From positions 263,459 to 327,458 of the forward strand of contig NZ_JAUHJQ010000004.1 in the NCBI RefSeq assembly GCF_030412965.1: a DNA stretch of 64,000 nucleotides. Reading direction: 5' to 3'. The DNA is from Nocardioides oceani (lineage in GTDB: Bacteria > Actinomycetota > Actinomycetes > Propionibacteriales > Nocardioidaceae). The position numbers were made by a program, and so were the translations under genes. Below, piece after piece: positions 25,927 to 37,536 of the stretch; position 1 is the first letter of the stretch; every line of letters starts with the position of its first letter. The notes beneath the pieces are model-generated. The model ran no database searches. It was not told the origin of the DNA and worked only from the letters and a program-made list of their open reading frames with translations.

Positions 25927-27218
25927 CGGAGGAACCCTTCGTAGTTGCGCTGCTGCAGCTGGCTCTCGATCTGCTTCACCGTGTCCAGGGCGACGCCGAC
26001 CATGATCAGGATCGACGTGCCGCCGAAGGGGAAGTTCTGGTTGGCGTTGATGAGCACCAGGGCGATCAGCGGGATCAACGCGATCAGACCGAGGTAGACC
26101 GCGCCGGGCAGCGTGATGCGGGACAGGACGTAGGACAGGTAGTCCTCGGTCGGCTTGCCCGCCCGGATCCCGGGGATGAAGCCGCCGTACTTCTTCATGT
26201 TGTCGGCCACCTCGGTCGGGTTGAAGGTGATCGACACGTAGAAGTAGGTGAAGAAGACGATGAGCAGGAAGAAGACCGCCATGTAGAGCGGGTTGTCCCC
26301 CGTCACGAAGTACTTGTTGATCCAGCGGATCACCGCGGAGTCGGCGTTCTGGTTGAACTGCACCGCCATCGCCGGCAGGTAGAGCAGCGACGAGGCGAAG
26401 ATGACCGGGATGATGCCGGCCTGGTTCACCTTGAGCGGGATGTAGGTCGAGCTGCCGCCGAACATCTTGCGACCCACCATCCGGCGGGCGTACTGCACCG
26501 GGATCCGGCGCTGCGCCTGCTCGATGAAGATGACCGCGGCGACGATCACGAGACCGACGACGGTGACGATGCCGAAGATCCACCAGCCCTGCTGCTTCTG
26601 GACGTCCCACATCGAGGCCGGGAAGGTCGCGACGACCTGGGTGAAGATCAGGATCGACATGCCGTTGCCGACGCCGCGCTCGGTGATGAGCTCACCGAGC
26701 CACATGATGACCGCCGTGCCGGCCGTCATGGTGACGACCAGGACCAGGAAGGTGCCGGTGGCGTTGCTGTGCAGGAGCGGCTCGGTGCAGCCCTGGAGCA
26801 GGTTGCCCGAGCGGGCGAGCGCCACGATGCCGGTGGCCTGGAGGACCGCGAGGCCCAGCGTCAGGTACCGGGTGTACTGCGTGATCTTGGTCTGGCCCGC
26901 CTGGCCCTCCTTCTTCAGCGCCTCGAGCCGTGGGATGACCACGACGAGCAGCTGCAGGATGATGCTGGCGGTGATGTAGGGCATGATCCCCAGCGCGAAG
27001 ATCGTCAGCTGGAGGAGCGCCCCGCCTGAGAACAGGTTGATCAGGTTGTAGACGCTGTTGTCCTCGACCTGGTCGATGCAGGACTGGACGTTGGCGACGT
27101 TCACCCCGGGAGCGGGGATCTGCGACCCGAGCCTGAAGATCGCCACGATCATCAGGACGAAGAGCAGCTTGCGCCGCAGGTCCGGAGTCCGGAATGCGTT
27201 CACGAACGCGCTGAGCAC
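25923..27218 (-). CDS. secY: Protein translocase subunit SecY
   Basis: A 431-residue, ten-helix channel of the Sec translocon. It starts [36 protein letters not shown] forms part of the pore, and the cytoplasmic loop [11 protein letters not shown]-like segment [15 protein letters not shown] is present. The GTG start has GAGGAA upstream. It has its own candidate promoter in the 238-base gap from rplO and is coupled to adk. Confidence 0.97.
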   Translation of the reverse strand: MLSAFVNAFRTPDLRRKLLFVLMIVAIFRLGSQIPAPGVNVANVQSCIDQVEDNSVYNLINLFSGGALLQLTIFALGIMPYITASIILQLLVVVIPRLEALKKEGQAGQTKITQYTRYLTLGLAVLQATGIVALARSGNLLQGCTEPLLHSNATGTFLVLVVTMTAGTAVIMWLGELITERGVGNGMSILIFTQVVATFPASMWDVQKQQGWWIFGIVTVVGLVIVAAVIFIEQAQRRIPVQYARRMVGRKMFGGSSTYIPLKVNQAGIIPVIFASSLLYLPAMAVQFNQNADSAVIRWINKYFVTGDNPLYMAVFFLLIVFFTYFYVSITFNPTEVADNMKKYGGFIPGIRAGKPTEDYLSYVLSRITLPGAVYLGLIALIPLIALVLINANQNFPFGGTSILIMVGVALDTVKQIESQLQQRNYEGFLR

Positions 27219-27272
27219 GAAGTTCCTCTTTTCCCTGCTGGAGCCGCCTCCCGGCGACCGGCGAGCCCCGGA

Positions 27273-27278
27273 AGCCTA
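27273..27278 (-). promoter_or_regulatory. Candidate secY-adk-map promoter (-10)
   Basis: TAGGCT on the minus strand lies 54 bases before the secY start, within the gap that follows the rplO terminator. No strong -35 was seen. A promoter here fits the strong hairpin just upstream. Confidence 0.45.
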
Positions 27279-27398
27279 ACAGGCAGGTGACGCTGCCACG
27301 GTCCCGACCGGGGTGCACGGGACGTGGGGTGGAACGGGACCGAGCGGTCCGAGCCCGGGCACGACGACGTACGGCGTCCTGCCCGGTGATGCGCGGAA

Positions 27399-27442
27399 GG
27401 GGCGCGGCCCGCGTGCTGAGTACAGCAGTCGCGCCGCGCCCC
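27399..27442 (-). terminator. Terminator after rplO
   Basis: A perfect 10-bp stem (GGGGCGCGGC at 27399-27408 with GCCGCGCCCC at 27433-27442) lies 15 bases past the rplO stop. Its 24-base loop can form a further GCTG/CAGC pairing. It should end or attenuate the S10-spc transcript before secY. Confidence 0.7.
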
Positions 27443-27456
27443 TCCCGGGACAACGA

Positions 27457-27897
27457 TCACAGGACGGTGGTCGTGCCGCCTGCAGCCTCGATCTTCTCCT
27501 TGGCGGAGGACGAGAACGCCTGGGCGCTCACGTCGACCTTCACCGAGATCTCGCCCTGGCCGAGCACCTTGACCGGCTGGCCCTTGCGGACGGCGCCGCG
27601 GGCGACGAGCTCCTCGACGGTGACCTGGCCACCGTCGGGGAAGAGCTCGCCGAGCCGGTCGAGGTTGACGACCTGGAACTCCACCTTGAACGGGTTCTTG
27701 AAGCCCTTGAGCTTCGGGAGCCGCATGTGGAGGGGCATCTGGCCGCCCTCGAACGCCGAGGGGACCTGGTAGCGGGCCTTGGTGCCCTTGGTACCGCGGC
27801 CCGCGGTCTTGCCCTTGGAGCCCTCACCGCGACCCACACGGGTCTTCGCGGTCTTGGCGCCCGGGGCGGGACGCAGGTGGTGCAGCTTGAGCGTCAT
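27457..27897 (-). CDS. rplO: 50S ribosomal protein L15
   Basis: A 146-residue L15. [35 protein letters not shown] is the Gly/Lys/Arg-rich N-terminal arm that reaches into 23S rRNA, and the globular domain follows from about residue 60. It starts one base after the rpmD stop. Last ribosomal gene before secY. Confidence 0.97.
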   Translation of the reverse strand: MTLKLHHLRPAPGAKTAKTRVGRGEGSKGKTAGRGTKGTKARYQVPSAFEGGQMPLHMRLPKLKGFKNPFKVEFQVVNLDRLGELFPDGGQVTVEELVARGAVRKGQPVKVLGQGEISVKVDVSAQAFSSSAKEKIEAAGGTTTVL

Positions 27898-27898
27898 G

Positions 27899-28081
27899 TC
27901 AGTCGACCTCCTCGACCGTCACCAGGTGACGGACGGTGTGGACCATGCCGCGGATCTCCGGGCGGTCCTCCTTGACGACCACGTCGCCAATCCGCTTGAG
28001 ACCGAGCGTGCGCAGGGTCTCGCGCTGGTTGGCCTTGCAGCCGATCGTGGACTTCTTCTGCTGGACCTTCAGCTGCGCCAT
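27899..28081 (-). CDS. rpmD: 50S ribosomal protein L30
   Basis: A 60-residue L30: [20 protein letters not shown], then [26 protein letters not shown]. The length and order are standard. Its ATG overlaps the rpsE stop by one base (TGATG), and rplO begins just after it. Confidence 0.96.
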   Translation of the reverse strand: MAQLKVQQKKSTIGCKANQRETLRTLGLKRIGDVVVKEDRPEIRGMVHTVRHLVTVEEVD

Positions 28082-28701
28082 CAGGAGGACACCTCCTCGG
28101 AGACACCCGCCGGCACCTCGAGGCGAGCCTTGAGGAGCGCCGCCGGGGCGACGTCCTCGACCCGCAGGCCACGCCGCGCGGCGACGGCCTCGGGCTGCTC
28201 GAGCATCCGCAGGGCCTCGACCGTCGCGTGGACGATGTTGATCTGGTTCGACGAGCCGAGCGACTTGCTCAGGATGTCGTGGATGCCGGCGCACTCGAGG
28301 ACCGCACGGACCGGGCCACCGGCGATGACGCCGGTACCGGGCGCGGCCGGACGCAGCATGACGACGCCAGCCGCCTTCTCGCCCTGGACCGGGTGGGGGA
28401 TGGTGCCCTGGATGCGGGGGACGCGGAAGAAAGCCTTCTTCGCCTCCTCGACACCCTTGGCGATCGCCGCGGGCACCTCCTTGGCCTTGCCGTAGCCGAC
28501 ACCGACCAGGCCCTCGCCGTCACCGACGATGACCAGGGCGGTGAAGCTGAAGCGACGGCCACCCTTCACGACCTTGGCGACACGGTTGATCGCAACGACG
28601 CGCTCGATGTAGGCGGTCTTGTCAGCAGCCTGGCCACCGCGACGGTCGTCGCGGTTGCCTCGGCGCTCGCCACCGCGCTGACTGCGCTGGGCTCCGCTCA
28701 T
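28081..28701 (-). CDS. rpsE: 30S ribosomal protein S5
   Basis: A 206-residue S5. [35 protein letters not shown]-like sequence (here LVIVGDG) and [15 protein letters not shown] are diagnostic of its two domains. The first 30 residues are Arg/Gly-rich ([18 protein letters not shown]), a usual actinobacterial extension. It lies 37 bases after rplR. Confidence 0.97.
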   Translation of the reverse strand: MSGAQRSQRGGERRGNRDDRRGGQAADKTAYIERVVAINRVAKVVKGGRRFSFTALVIVGDGEGLVGVGYGKAKEVPAAIAKGVEEAKKAFFRVPRIQGTIPHPVQGEKAAGVVMLRPAAPGTGVIAGGPVRAVLECAGIHDILSKSLGSSNQINIVHATVEALRMLEQPEAVAARRGLRVEDVAPAALLKARLEVPAGVSEEVSS

Positions 28702-28738
28702 GAGACTGTTCCTCTTCTCTCTCTTGCAGCTCTTGCGA

Positions 28739-29128
28739 TCAGAAGGTCAGGCCGCCCTCGCGGGCGCCGTCGGCCAGGGCCGCGACGCGACCGTGGTACT
28801 TGTTGCCGGCGCGGTCGAAGACCACGCCGTCGATACCGGCCGCCTTGGCCCGCTCGGCGACGAGCTCGCCGACGCGCTTGGCCTTGGCGGTCTTGTCACC
28901 CTCGAAGCCCCGCAGGTCCGACTCCATGGTGGAGGCGTACGCGAGGGTCTGGCCGACGTTGTCGTCCACGACCTGCACGGTGATGTGCTTGGCGGAACGG
29001 GTGACGACCAGACGCGGGCGCTCGGCGGAGCCGGCGACCTTCTTGCGGCCACGGGCCTGACGACGCAGGCGCGACTTGACCCGAGCAGCGGTGTGCTTGT
29101 TGTTCTTGAGCGAGATGGCCATGGTCAC
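28739..29128 (-). CDS. rplR: 50S ribosomal protein L18
   Basis: A 129-residue L18, which carries 5S rRNA with L5. [21 protein letters not shown] and the C-terminal [24 protein letters not shown] are diagnostic. The GTG at 29128 overlaps the rplF stop (GTGA) and is well spaced from AAAGG; the ATG two codons on (29122) is an alternative. Confidence 0.97.
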   Translation of the reverse strand: MTMAISLKNNKHTAARVKSRLRRQARGRKKVAGSAERPRLVVTRSAKHITVQVVDDNVGQTLAYASTMESDLRGFEGDKTAKAKRVGELVAERAKAAGIDGVVFDRAGNKYHGRVAALADGAREGGLTF

Positions 29129-29664
29129 TTACCAGCCTTTCCGACCTTGCGGCGGATCTGCTCGCCGGCGTAACGGACGCCCTTGCCCTTGTACGGCTCG
29201 GGCTTGCGCAGCTTGCGGATCTTCGCGGCGGTCTCGCCGACGAGCTGCTTGTCGATCCCCTGGACGCCGAGCCGGGTCGGGTTCTCGACGGTGAACGTGA
29301 TGCCCTCGGGGGCGTCGAACACGATCGAGTGGGAGTACCCGAGCTGGAACTCCAGCTGGGTCGGGCCCTTGGACAGGACGCGGTAGCCGACGCCCACGAT
29401 CTCGAGCTTCTTCTCGTAGCCCTCGGTGACCCCGACGACCATGTTGTTGACCAGCGTGCGGGTCAGGCCGTGCAGGGACTTGCTGATGCGCTCGTCGTCC
29501 GGGCGCTTGACGTCGAGGACGCCCTCGCCCTGCTCGACGGTGATCGGGGCGGCCACGGTGTGGGACAGGGTGCCCTTGGGGCCCTTGACCGTCACCAGCG
29601 GGCCGTCGATCGCCACGTCGACGCCGGACGGGACCGCGACGGGGAGCTTGCCAATACGCGACAT
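29125..29664 (-). CDS. rplF: 50S ribosomal protein L6
   Basis: A 179-residue L6 near the GTPase centre. It starts [20 protein letters not shown] and ends [23 protein letters not shown], with the two repeated L6 domains between. It lies 30 bases after rpsH and is coupled to rplR. Confidence 0.97.
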   Translation of the reverse strand: MSRIGKLPVAVPSGVDVAIDGPLVTVKGPKGTLSHTVAAPITVEQGEGVLDVKRPDDERISKSLHGLTRTLVNNMVVGVTEGYEKKLEIVGVGYRVLSKGPTQLEFQLGYSHSIVFDAPEGITFTVENPTRLGVQGIDKQLVGETAAKIRKLRKPEPYKGKGVRYAGEQIRRKVGKAGK

Positions 29665-29694
29665 GCTTCTAGTACTCCTTCGCAGTTCTCGTCG

Positions 29695-30102
29695 TCACCA
29701 GACGTAGGCGAGGACTTCCCCACCCACGCCCTTCTGGTTGGCCTGGCGGTCGGTCAGCAGGCCCTGGCTGGTCGAGATGATCGCGACACCCAGGCCGCCG
29801 AGCACCTTCGGGAGACCCGTGTGCTTGGCGTAGACCCGGAGACCGGGCTTGCTGATGCGGCGGACGCCCGCGATGGAGCGCTCGCGGTTGCGGCCGTACT
29901 TCAGGGTGATGGTCAGCGTCTTGCCGACCTCGCCCTCGGCCGGCTCCTTCACCTCGAAGGAGGTGATGTAACCCTCCTGCTTGAGGATCTCCGCGACGCC
30001 CTGCTTGAGCTTGCTGTACGGCATGGACACCGCGTCGTGGTACGCCTGGTTGGCGTTGCGCAGACGAGTGAGCATGTCTGCGATCGGGTCAGTCATCGTC
30101 AT
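29695..30102 (-). CDS. rpsH: 30S ribosomal protein S8
   Basis: A 135-residue S8. [19 protein letters not shown] and the C-terminal [26 protein letters not shown] are diagnostic. The ATG at 30102 is preceded by AAAGGG at good spacing; a second ATG two codons later is possible. In E. coli S8 represses the spc operon. The 79-base gap from rpsZ holds no clear target structure. Confidence 0.97.
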   Translation of the reverse strand: MTMTDPIADMLTRLRNANQAYHDAVSMPYSKLKQGVAEILKQEGYITSFEVKEPAEGEVGKTLTITLKYGRNRERSIAGVRRISKPGLRVYAKHTGLPKVLGGLGVAIISTSQGLLTDRQANQKGVGGEVLAYVW

Positions 30103-30181
30103 GGCCGTGAGGCCCTTTCTCCACCGTGGTTTCGCGCCTGCATCTCAGGCGCGACCTGCAGCGATCGTTGTAGAGGGTTGA

Positions 30182-30367
30182 TTACCAGGAGGACTTGGTC
30201 ACGCCGGGCAGCTCGCCACGGTGCGCCATCTCGCGCAGGCAGATCCGGCACAGGCCGAACTTGCGGTAGACGGCCTTCGGGCGGCCGCAGCGCTGGCAGC
30301 GGGTGTAGCCGCGCACCGCGAACTTCGGCTTGCGGGCGGCCTTGACCTTGAGAGCGGTCTTCGCCAT
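30182..30367 (-). CDS. rpsZ: 30S ribosomal protein S14, zinc-binding type
   Basis: A 61-residue short S14. Two CxxC pairs, Cys24/Cys27 and Cys40/Cys43, form the zinc site. This is the zinc-requiring paralogue; a zinc-free rpsN, if present, must lie elsewhere. It lies one base after rplE within the spc operon. Confidence 0.97.
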
Positions 30368-30368
30368 G

Positions 30369-30941
30369 TCAGTTCTCCTTGAACGGGAAGCCGAGCTGCT
30401 TGAGCAGGGCCCGACCCTGGTCGTCGTTGGTGGCCGTGGTCACGATCGTGATGTCCATGCCACGCGACCGGTCGATCCGGTCCTGGTCGATCTCGTGGAA
30501 CATGACCTGCTCGGTGAGACCGAAGGTGTAGTTGCCACGACCGTCGAACTGCTGGGGCGACAGACCGCGGAAGTCGCGGATGCGCGGCAGCGCGATCGAC
30601 AGCAGGCGGTCGAGGAACTCCCACATCCGGTCGCCGCGCAGCGTGGTGTGCGCACCGATCGGCATGCCCTCGCGCAGCTTGAACTGCGCGATCGACTTGC
30701 GGGCCTTGGTGACCAGGGGCTTCTGACCGGTGATCGCGGTCAGGTCGCGGACGGCGCCCTCGATCAGCTTGGAGTCGCGAGCAGCCTCGCCGACGCCCAT
30801 GTTGACCACGATCTTCACCAGACCGGGGACCTGCATGACGTTGCCGATCTCGAACTCGCTCTGCAGCGCCGGGAGGATCTCCTCGCGGTACCGCGTCTTC
30901 AGCCGCGGGGTGGCCGCGGCGGAGGTCTGGGTCTCGGTCAT
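30369..30941 (-). CDS. rplE: 50S ribosomal protein L5
   Basis: A 190-residue L5 that binds 5S r[57 protein letters not shown] and [21 protein letters not shown] are all family motifs. Its ATG overlaps the rplX stop by one base. Confidence 0.98.
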
Positions 30942-31315
30942 CAGATTTCCTTGCCGGTCTTGCGCGAGATGCGGACGCTGCGCTCAGCCTCGTACGTCGA
31001 GCCGTCCGGGCGGCGCTTGGTGACCTGGTCGCGGCGGAAGCCGACGCGGGTCACGCCGTCGCCCTCGACGAGCATCACGTTGGAGACGTGGATGGGGGCC
31101 TCGGCGGTGATGATCCCGCCGGTGGTGCTGGTGCCACCCTGGTTCACGGCCTTGGTGTGCCGCTTGATCCGGTTGACGCCCTCGACGATCACCCGGTCCT
31201 CCTCGCGGAGCACCTGGATGACCTTGCCCTCGGCACCCTTGTCCTTGCCGGCGATCACCTTGACGGTGTCGCCCTTCTTGATGTTCATCGCCTTCGAATT
31301 CCTACGCTGTGCCAT
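30941..31315 (-). CDS. rplX: 50S ribosomal protein L24
   Basis: A 124-residue L24, an assembly initiator. The KOW motif [20 protein letters not shown] is near residue 12. The start could be ATG 31315 (three bases after rplN) or ATG 31288, which has AGGA and GAAGG ahead of it and would give 115 residues beginning MNIKKGD. The shorter form has the better binding site. Confidence 0.95.
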   Translation of the reverse strand: MAQRRNSKAMNIKKGDTVKVIAGKDKGAEGKVIQVLREEDRVIVEGVNRIKRHTKAVNQGGTSTTGGIITAEAPIHVSNVMLVEGDGVTRVGFRRDQVTKRRPDGSTYEAERSVRISRKTGKEI

Positions 31316-31318
31316 GGC

Positions 31319-31687
31319 TCAGAGCACCTCCGGCGCGAGCGAGATGATCTTCATGAACTTCTTCTCGCGCAGCTCACGGCCCACGGGGCCGAAGATGCGG
31401 GTGCCTCGCGGCTCGCCGTCGTTCTTGAGGATCACCGCGGCGTTCTCGTCGAAGCGGATGTACGAGCCGTCGGCGCGGCGGCGCTCCTTGACGGTGCGCA
31501 CGACGACGGCCTTGACGACGTCACCCTTCTTGACGTTGCCACCGGGGATCGCGTCCTTCACGGTGGCGACGATGACGTCGCCGATACCGGCGTAGCGCCG
31601 ACCCGAGCCGCCGAGAACACGGATGCAGAGGATCTCCTTCGCACCGGTGTTGTCGGCGACCTTGAGTCGCGACTCCTGCTGGATCAT
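31319..31687 (-). CDS. rplN: 50S ribosomal protein L14
   Basis: A 122-residue L14. It starts [21 protein letters not shown] and contains [33 protein letters not shown]. Length is standard. The 97-base gap from rpsQ holds two hairpins; rplX follows after three bases. Confidence 0.98.
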   Translation of the reverse strand: MIQQESRLKVADNTGAKEILCIRVLGGSGRRYAGIGDVIVATVKDAIPGGNVKKGDVVKAVVVRTVKERRRADGSYIRFDENAAVILKNDGEPRGTRIFGPVGRELREKKFMKIISLAPEVL

Positions 31688-31714
31688 CAGTTTCTCCTGG
31701 TTGTCGTGCCGGTT

Positions 31715-31779
31715 CTCGGCGACTCACGGTCGCCGAGCCTGGCCGAACTTGTCGTGGACCTCCCGCCGGTGGGCGGGGA
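31715..31779 (-). promoter_or_regulatory. Two hairpins in the rpsQ-rplN gap
   Basis: CTCGGCGAC-TCACG-GTCGCCGAG is a perfect 9-bp stem (31715-31737), and CTCCCGCC/GGCGGGGAG a second, bulged stem (31760-31779). They lie in the only sizeable gap of the S10-spc run and may act as an intra-operon attenuator or processing site. Confidence 0.5.
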
Positions 31780-31784
31780 GGGTG

Positions 31785-32060
31785 CTACTTGGCCTTCTCG
31801 AGGATCTGGACGACGCGCCAGCGCTTGGTCGCCGACAGCGGGCGGGTCTCCATGAGGAGGACGCGGTCACCGATGCCGCACTCGTTGGCCTCGTCGTGCG
31901 CCTTGAGCTTGCTCGTGCGGCGCATGACCTTGCCGTACAGCGCGTGCTTGACACGGTCCTCGACGGACACGACGACCGTCTTGTCCATCTTGTCGCTGAC
32001 GACCAGGCCCTCGCGGACCTTGCGGGAGCTGCGCTCCACGGTCGGGGTCTGCTCGCTCAT
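31785..32060 (-). CDS. rpsQ: 30S ribosomal protein S17
   Basis: A 91-residue S17. [32 protein letters not shown] and [26 protein letters not shown] are diagnostic. Its ATG overlaps the rpmC stop (ATGA). Confidence 0.97.
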   Translation of the reverse strand: MSEQTPTVERSSRKVREGLVVSDKMDKTVVVSVEDRVKHALYGKVMRRTSKLKAHDEANECGIGDRVLLMETRPLSATKRWRVVQILEKAK

Positions 32061-32302
32061 GCGGCACCATCCTCGTTGTCGGTCCCGGGCGCCGTGCGGA
32101 TGCCGAGCTCGCGCTCGCGCACCACGGTGTAGATCCGGGCGATGTCCTTCTTGACCGTGCGGAGCCGGCCGTGGCTCTCCAGCTGGCCGGTGGCCGCCTG
32201 GAACCGGAGGTTGAACAGCTCCTCCTTGGCCTCGCGCAGCTTCGCCTCGAGGTCGACGTCGTTGAGCTCGTCGAGCTCGTGGGCCTTGGTGCTGTTGGCC
32301 AT
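32057..32302 (-). CDS. rpmC: 50S ribosomal protein L29
   Basis: An 81-residue L29. [34 protein letters not shown] and the [19 protein letters not shown] helix match the two-helix fold. The C-terminal 10-15 residues form a short acidic tail. It overlaps rplP by one base at its start and rpsQ at its end. Confidence 0.96.
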   Translation of the reverse strand: MANSTKAHELDELNDVDLEAKLREAKEELFNLRFQAATGQLESHGRLRTVKKDIARIYTVVRERELGIRTAPGTDNEDGAA

Positions 32303-32721
32303 CAGAATTCACCCGCCTCTCGCGAGATGAACCGGCACTTCATCGGGAGCTTGTGCATCGCGCGGCGCATGGCCTCGCGGGCGACGTCCTCGGAGACACC
32401 GGAGAGTTCGAACATGACGCGGCCGGGCTTGACGTTCGCCACCCACCACTCGGGGGAGCCCTTGCCGGAACCCATGCGGGTCTCGGCCGGCTTCTTGGTC
32501 AGCGGACGGTCCGGGTAGATGTTGATCCACACCTTGCCGCCACGCTTGATGTGACGGGTCATCGCGATACGCGCCGACTCGATCTGGCGGTTGGTCACGT
32601 AGTGACCCTCGACCGCCTGGATGCCGAAGTCGCCGAAGGCGAGCTTCGTGCCACCCTTCGCGACACCGGTCCGCTTGGGGTGGTGCTGCTTGCGGTGCTT
32701 GACACGACGGGGCATCAGCAT
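32302..32721 (-). CDS. rplP: 50S ribosomal protein L16
   Basis: A 139-residue L16, at the A-site side of the peptidyl transferase centre. It starts [19 protein letters not shown] and includes [28 protein letters not shown] and [26 protein letters not shown] nine bases upstream sets the ATG at 32721 rather than the one two codons on. Confidence 0.98.
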   Translation of the reverse strand: MLMPRRVKHRKQHHPKRTGVAKGGTKLAFGDFGIQAVEGHYVTNRQIESARIAMTRHIKRGGKVWINIYPDRPLTKKPAETRMGSGKGSPEWWVANVKPGRVMFELSGVSEDVAREAMRRAMHKLPMKCRFISREAGEF

Positions 32722-32725
32722 GAGG

Positions 32726-33565
32726 TCAGCCCTCCTGGGTCTCGGCCGGGGTCGTGGCCTGGGCGGTGTCGCCGCCGGCCGGCGCCTCGGTCACGGCCGG
32801 GGCGTCGCCGCCACGGTCGGCACGGGTAGGACGGTCACCGCGCGAGCCACGGCTCGGGCGCTCGCCGCCACGGGACGGACGGCCGCCGCGGCCGGGGACA
32901 CCGGCGCGGGCAGCGGCCTGGGCCTGGCGCTCGGCACGGCTGCCGGAGACCTCGCCCTTGTAGATCCAGACCTTGACGCCGATGCGGCCGAAGGTCGTGC
33001 GGGCCTCGTAGAAGCCGTAGTCGATGTCCGCGCGCAGGGTGTGCAGCGGGACGCGACCCTCGCGGTAGAACTCGGTCCGCGACATCTCGGCGCCGTTGAG
33101 GCGGCCCGAGCACTGGATCCGGATGCCCTTGGCACCCGAGCGCATGGTCGTCTGCATCGCCTTGCGCATCGCGCGGCGGAACTGCACACGGCCCGAGAGC
33201 TGCTCGGCGACGCCCTGGGCGACCAGCTGCGCGTCGACCTCGGGGCTCTTGACCTCGAGGATGTTCAGCTGCACCTGCTTGCCGGTGAGCTTCTCCAGCT
33301 CGCCGCGGATGCGGTCGGCCTCGGCGCCACGGCGACCGATGACGATGCCCGGACGCGCGGTGTGGATGTCGACGCGGACCCGGTCACGGGTGCGCTCGAT
33401 CTCGACCTTGGAGATGCCGGCCCGCTCCATGCCCTTGGAGAGCAGCTTGCGGATCGCGACGTCCTCGCCGACGTAGGACTTGTACAGCTTGTCGGCGTAC
33501 CAGCGCGACTTGTGGTCGGTGGAGATGCCGAGGCGGAAGCCGTTCGGGTTGATCTTCTGGCCCAT
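32726..33565 (-). CDS. rpsC: 30S ribosomal protein S3
   Basis: A 279-residue S3. [25 protein letters not shown], the KH domain [23 protein letters not shown] and the C-terminal [11 protein letters not shown] are diagnostic. The last 60 residues are a disordered tail, first Arg/Gly/Ser-rich, then Ala/Thr/Glu-rich, longer than in E. coli. The ATG overlaps the rplV stop by one base. Confidence 0.98.
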   Translation of the reverse strand: MGQKINPNGFRLGISTDHKSRWYADKLYKSYVGEDVAIRKLLSKGMERAGISKVEIERTRDRVRVDIHTARPGIVIGRRGAEADRIRGELEKLTGKQVQLNILEVKSPEVDAQLVAQGVAEQLSGRVQFRRAMRKAMQTTMRSGAKGIRIQCSGRLNGAEMSRTEFYREGRVPLHTLRADIDYGFYEARTTFGRIGVKVWIYKGEVSGSRAERQAQAAARAGVPGRGGRPSRGGERPSRGSRGDRPTRADRGGDAPAVTEAPAGGDTAQATTPAETQEG

Positions 33566-34005
33566 CAGGCACTCTTTCCGTTCTTCCGGGCGGTCTTCTT
33601 CGCCGCGACCACGGCAGCCGGCTGGACGACCAGCGTGATGTGGCTCGTGCGCTTGTTGATGCGCGTCGCACGACCCTGGGCGCGGGGGCGCCACCGCTTC
33701 ATCGTCGGACCCTCGTCGACCTGCGCGACCGAGACGACCAGGTCGGCCCGCTCGAGGCCCTCGGTGGTCTCGGCGTTCGCGACGGCGCTCTCGAGGACCT
33801 TGTAGACGGTCTCGGAGGCGGCCTGGGGCGCGAACTGGAGCAGGGCGAGCGCCTCATCGACGCCCATGCCGCGGACCATGTCCACGACACGACGCGCCTT
33901 CATCGGCGTGATCCGCGTGAAGCGGGCGCTGGCGAACGCGCCCGGCTGGTCGCCGAGGAGCGACTCGCGGCGCGCGCTCGTGCGCTGACGTTCGGTGACA
34001 CTCAT
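33565..34005 (-). CDS. rplV: 50S ribosomal protein L22
   Basis: A 146-residue L22, which lines the exit tunnel. [28 protein letters not shown] and the beta-hairpin [24 protein letters not shown] are diagnostic. It has a 20-residue N-terminal extension and a basic C-terminal tail. It overlaps rpsS by four bases. Confidence 0.98.
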   Translation of the reverse strand: MSVTERQRTSARRESLLGDQPGAFASARFTRITPMKARRVVDMVRGMGVDEALALLQFAPQAASETVYKVLESAVANAETTEGLERADLVVSVAQVDEGPTMKRWRPRAQGRATRINKRTSHITLVVQPAAVVAAKKTARKNGKSA

Positions 34006-34283
34006 CGACGGCGTCCCTTCCGGTCTTCCTTGACGTGCCCGCGGTACGTGCGGGTCGGGGCGAACTCGCCGAGCTTGTGGCCGACCATCGAGTCGGTCAC
34101 GAAGACCGGCACGTGCTTGCGGCCGTCGTGGACGGCGATCGTGTGGCCGATCATCGCCGGGACGATCATCGAGCGGCGCGACCAGGTCTTGATGACGTTG
34201 TGGGTGCCCTTGTCGTTCTCGGCGTCCACCTTCTTCATCAGGTGGTCGTCGACGAAGGGGCCCTTCTTCAGGCTGCGAGGCAT
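34002..34283 (-). CDS. rpsS: 30S ribosomal protein S19
   Basis: A 93-residue S19 of the small-subunit head. [20 protein letters not shown] and HNGR-region sequence [28 protein letters not shown] are diagnostic. It lies five bases after rplB. Confidence 0.98.
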   Translation of the reverse strand: MPRSLKKGPFVDDHLMKKVDAENDKGTHNVIKTWSRRSMIVPAMIGHTIAVHDGRKHVPVFVTDSMVGHKLGEFAPTRTYRGHVKEDRKGRRR

Positions 34284-34288
34284 GTCAG

Positions 34289-35125
<837 letters not shown>

Positions 35126-35156
35126 TTAGCTCAGTCCTCTAGTCCTGGGTGCCCGG

Positions 35157-35462
35157 TCAGGAGACCGGACCTCCGAAGATGTCGATGCGGTGGCCCTCGG
35201 CGAGGCTGACGATCGCGCGCTTGGTGTCCTTGCGCTTGCCGGTGCCCGTGCGGGTGCGGCGCGTCTTGCCGGGGCGGTTGATCGTGTTCACGGAGGTGAC
35301 CTTGACGCCGAAGACCTTCTCGACCGCGATCTTGATCTCGGTCTTGTTGGCGTCGGGGCGCACCAGGAACGTGTACTTGTTCGCGTCGAGGAGCCCGTAG
35401 CTCTTCTCCGAGACGACCGGCGCGAGCAGGATGTCGCGGTGGTCCTTGTGCAGGGTGCTCAC
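35157..35462 (-). CDS. rplW: 50S ribosomal protein L23
   Basis: A 101-residue L23, the docking site for trigger factor and [49 protein letters not shown] is diagnostic in two halves. The GTG start overlaps the rplD stop (GTGA). Confidence 0.96.
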   Translation of the reverse strand: MSTLHKDHRDILLAPVVSEKSYGLLDANKYTFLVRPDANKTEIKIAVEKVFGVKVTSVNTINRPGKTRRTRTGTGKRKDTKRAIVSLAEGHRIDIFGGPVS

Positions 35463-36130
35463 TGGGAGACCTCCTCGTTCTGCGCGTCGGCGGCCGGGGC
35501 CTCGACGATGGTGGCCTTGCGCTCGGAGGCGCGGGCGGCACCGGTGACGAACGCGTCGTACGCGCCCTGGGTGAAGACCACGTCGTCGGCGGCCAGCACG
35601 TCGTAGGTGTTGAGCTGGTCGACGGCGACGATGTGCACCTCGGGGACGTTGCGCAGCGACAGCCAGGTGAGGGTGTCGGCGCGCTCGAGGACCACGAGGA
35701 AGCGGCGGCGCGTGCTCAGGCCGGTCAGCGCGGCGAGGGCGGCCTTGGTGGAGGGCTTGGCGCCCTCGACGATGCCCTCGACGACGTGGATGCGGTCGTT
35801 GCGTGCCCGGTCGGAGAGGGCACCGCGCAGGGCGGCGGCCTTCATCTTCTTGGGGGTGCGCTGGTCGTAGCTGCGCGGCTGCGGGCCGTGGACGGTGCCA
35901 CCGCCGGCGAACTGCGGAGCGCGGGTCGAGCCCTGACGGGCGCGGCCGGTGCCCTTCTGCTTGTAGGGCTTGCGGCCACCACCGCGGACCTCGCCGCGGG
36001 TCTTGGTGGCGTGCGTGCCCTGGCGGGCAGCGGCCTGCTGGGCGACGACGACCTGGTGGATCAGCGGGACGTTGACGGCAACGTCGAAGATCTCGGCAGG
36101 AAGGTCGACCTTGACGGTCTTGGCGGCCAT
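35459..36130 (-). CDS. rplD: 50S ribosomal protein L4
   Basis: A 223-residue L4. [41 protein letters not shown] is the extended loop that reaches the exit tunnel. In E. coli L4 also represses this operon through its leader. The C-terminal 15 residues are an acidic extension. It lies two bases after rplC. Confidence 0.97.
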   Translation of the reverse strand: MAAKTVKVDLPAEIFDVAVNVPLIHQVVVAQQAAARQGTHATKTRGEVRGGGRKPYKQKGTGRARQGSTRAPQFAGGGTVHGPQPRSYDQRTPKKMKAAALRGALSDRARNDRIHVVEGIVEGAKPSTKAALAALTGLSTRRRFLVVLERADTLTWLSLRNVPEVHIVAVDQLNTYDVLAADDVVFTQGAYDAFVTGAARASERKATIVEAPAADAQNEEVSQ

Positions 36131-36132
36131 GC

Positions 36133-36807
36133 TCAGGCCTCCTTGCCAGTAGAGAGAGCAGAGTTCTTGGCGGCCGAGCGGAGGACCACGAGGCCACCCT
36201 TCGGGCCGGGGACGGCGCCCTTGAGGAGGATCAGGCCCTTCTCGACGTCGACGGCGTGGATGGTGACGCCCTGGGTGGTGACGGTGTCGTTACCCATGCG
36301 GCCCGACATCCGGGTGCCCTTGAACACGTGGCCCGGCGTGGCGCAGGCGCCGATCGAGCCGGGCTTGCGGTGGTTGCGGTGGGCACCGTGCGAGGCGGAG
36401 ACACCGGAGAAGCCGTGACGCTTCATCGTGCCGGCGAAGCCCTTGCCCTTGCTCGTGCCCGTCACGTCGATCTCCTCGCCGGCGGCGAAGGTGTCGACGG
36501 AGAGCTCCTGGCCCACGGTGTACGACGTGGCGTCGGCCGTGCGGATCTCGAGCAGGTGGCGGCGGGGAGTCGTGCCGGCCTTGGCGAAGTGCCCGGCCTG
36601 CGGCTTGGTGACCTTGCGGCCCTCGATCTCGCCGAAGCCGACCTGGACGGCGTTGTAGCCGTCGGTCTCGGGGGTGCGGACCTGGGTCACGACGTTGGTC
36701 GCGGCAGCGACCACGGTGACGGGGACGACGCGGTTGTTCTCGTCCCAGAGCTGGGTCATGCCGAGCTTGGTGCCCAGCAGGCCCTTCACGTTGCGTTCGA
36801 TAGTCAT
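36133..36807 (-). CDS. rplC: 50S ribosomal protein L3
   Basis: A 224-residue L3. [25 protein letters not shown] and [19 protein letters not shown] followed by [21 protein letters not shown] are diagnostic, including the Gln/His-containing loop near the peptidyl transferase centre. It lies 11 bases after rpsJ. Confidence 0.98.
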   Translation of the reverse strand: MTIERNVKGLLGTKLGMTQLWDENNRVVPVTVVAAATNVVTQVRTPETDGYNAVQVGFGEIEGRKVTKPQAGHFAKAGTTPRRHLLEIRTADATSYTVGQELSVDTFAAGEEIDVTGTSKGKGFAGTMKRHGFSGVSASHGAHRNHRKPGSIGACATPGHVFKGTRMSGRMGNDTVTTQGVTIHAVDVEKGLILLKGAVPGPKGGLVVLRSAAKNSALSTGKEA

Positions 36808-36818
36808 CTCGTCAGACC

Positions 36819-37127
36819 TCAGAGCTTGATCTCGATGTCGACGCCGGCCGGGAGGTCGAGGCGCATGAGCGAGTCGACGGTCTTCGGCGTGGGGTCGATG
36901 ATGTCGATGAGGCGCTTGTGCGTGCGCATCTCGAAGTGCTCGCGGGAGTCCTTGTACTTGTGCGGCGAGCGGATGACGACGAAGACGTTCTTCTCCGTCG
37001 GCAGCGGCACCGGGCCGGCCACGCGGGCGCCCGTGCGGGTCACCGTGTCAACGATCTTCCGCGCCGAGGTGTCGATCACCTCGTGGTCATAGGCCTTGAG
37101 CCTGATGCGGATCTTCTGTCCCGCCAT
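36819..37127 (-). CDS. rpsJ: 30S ribosomal protein S10
   Basis: A 102-residue S10, first gene of the S10-spc run and also a NusE transcription-antitermination partner. It starts [20 protein letters not shown] and includes [42 protein letters not shown] site precedes the ATG. A 409-base gap lies upstream. Confidence 0.98.
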   Translation of the reverse strand: MAGQKIRIRLKAYDHEVIDTSARKIVDTVTRTGARVAGPVPLPTEKNVFVVIRSPHKYKDSREHFEMRTHKRLIDIIDPTPKTVDSLMRLDLPAGVDIEIKL

Positions 37128-37536
37128 AGGTCTCTCTCGTCCTTACTTCTCATCTGCCGCGTGCATGTCCCGGGACGTCCCCCGGTTTGGGTCGGTCCCG
37201 CCCTGGCCCCACCATCCTCGACCCCGGCCCCCGCGGTCGGGCGTGTCGCGACCTCTGGACGTGACACAGGACCGGGATCCTGCTGGGTTTCGGTGCTGGC
37301 ACCCGACGGTTCGTCGGGCTGATCGGGTCTCCTGGTCCGGTGCGGCGCACAGCCGACCACCGAAGCTCGTTCCGACCCGGCGGACCGGGGATGAGGAGAC
37401 GCGATTCAGAAGTCAAGATGTGCCGCACCCCGGCGACCCGCCGGAGCAACCGGACCATCTTGGCAGAGATCGGGGACGGGACCAAATCGCCCGGGCACTA
37501 CCCGGTGCCGCACTCCGACGGCGTACGACACGCCGG
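37128..37536. other. S10 operon leader and upstream region, 409 bp
   Basis: No gene is supported. The region holds a candidate promoter (37389-37416) and about 255 bases of leader. CCCGACG-GTT-CGTCGGG (37302-37318) is a clean 7-bp hairpin, and GGACC/GGTCC segments around it could form a longer outer stem. The trmB end lies at its right edge. Confidence 0.55.
37389..37416 (-). promoter_or_regulatory. Candidate S10 operon promoter
   Basis: On the minus strand TTGACT (37416-37411) is followed after 16 bases by TCATCC (37394-37389). The -35 is excellent but the -10 is poor (no TANNNT), so this is tentative. Transcription would begin near 37382. Confidence 0.4.
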
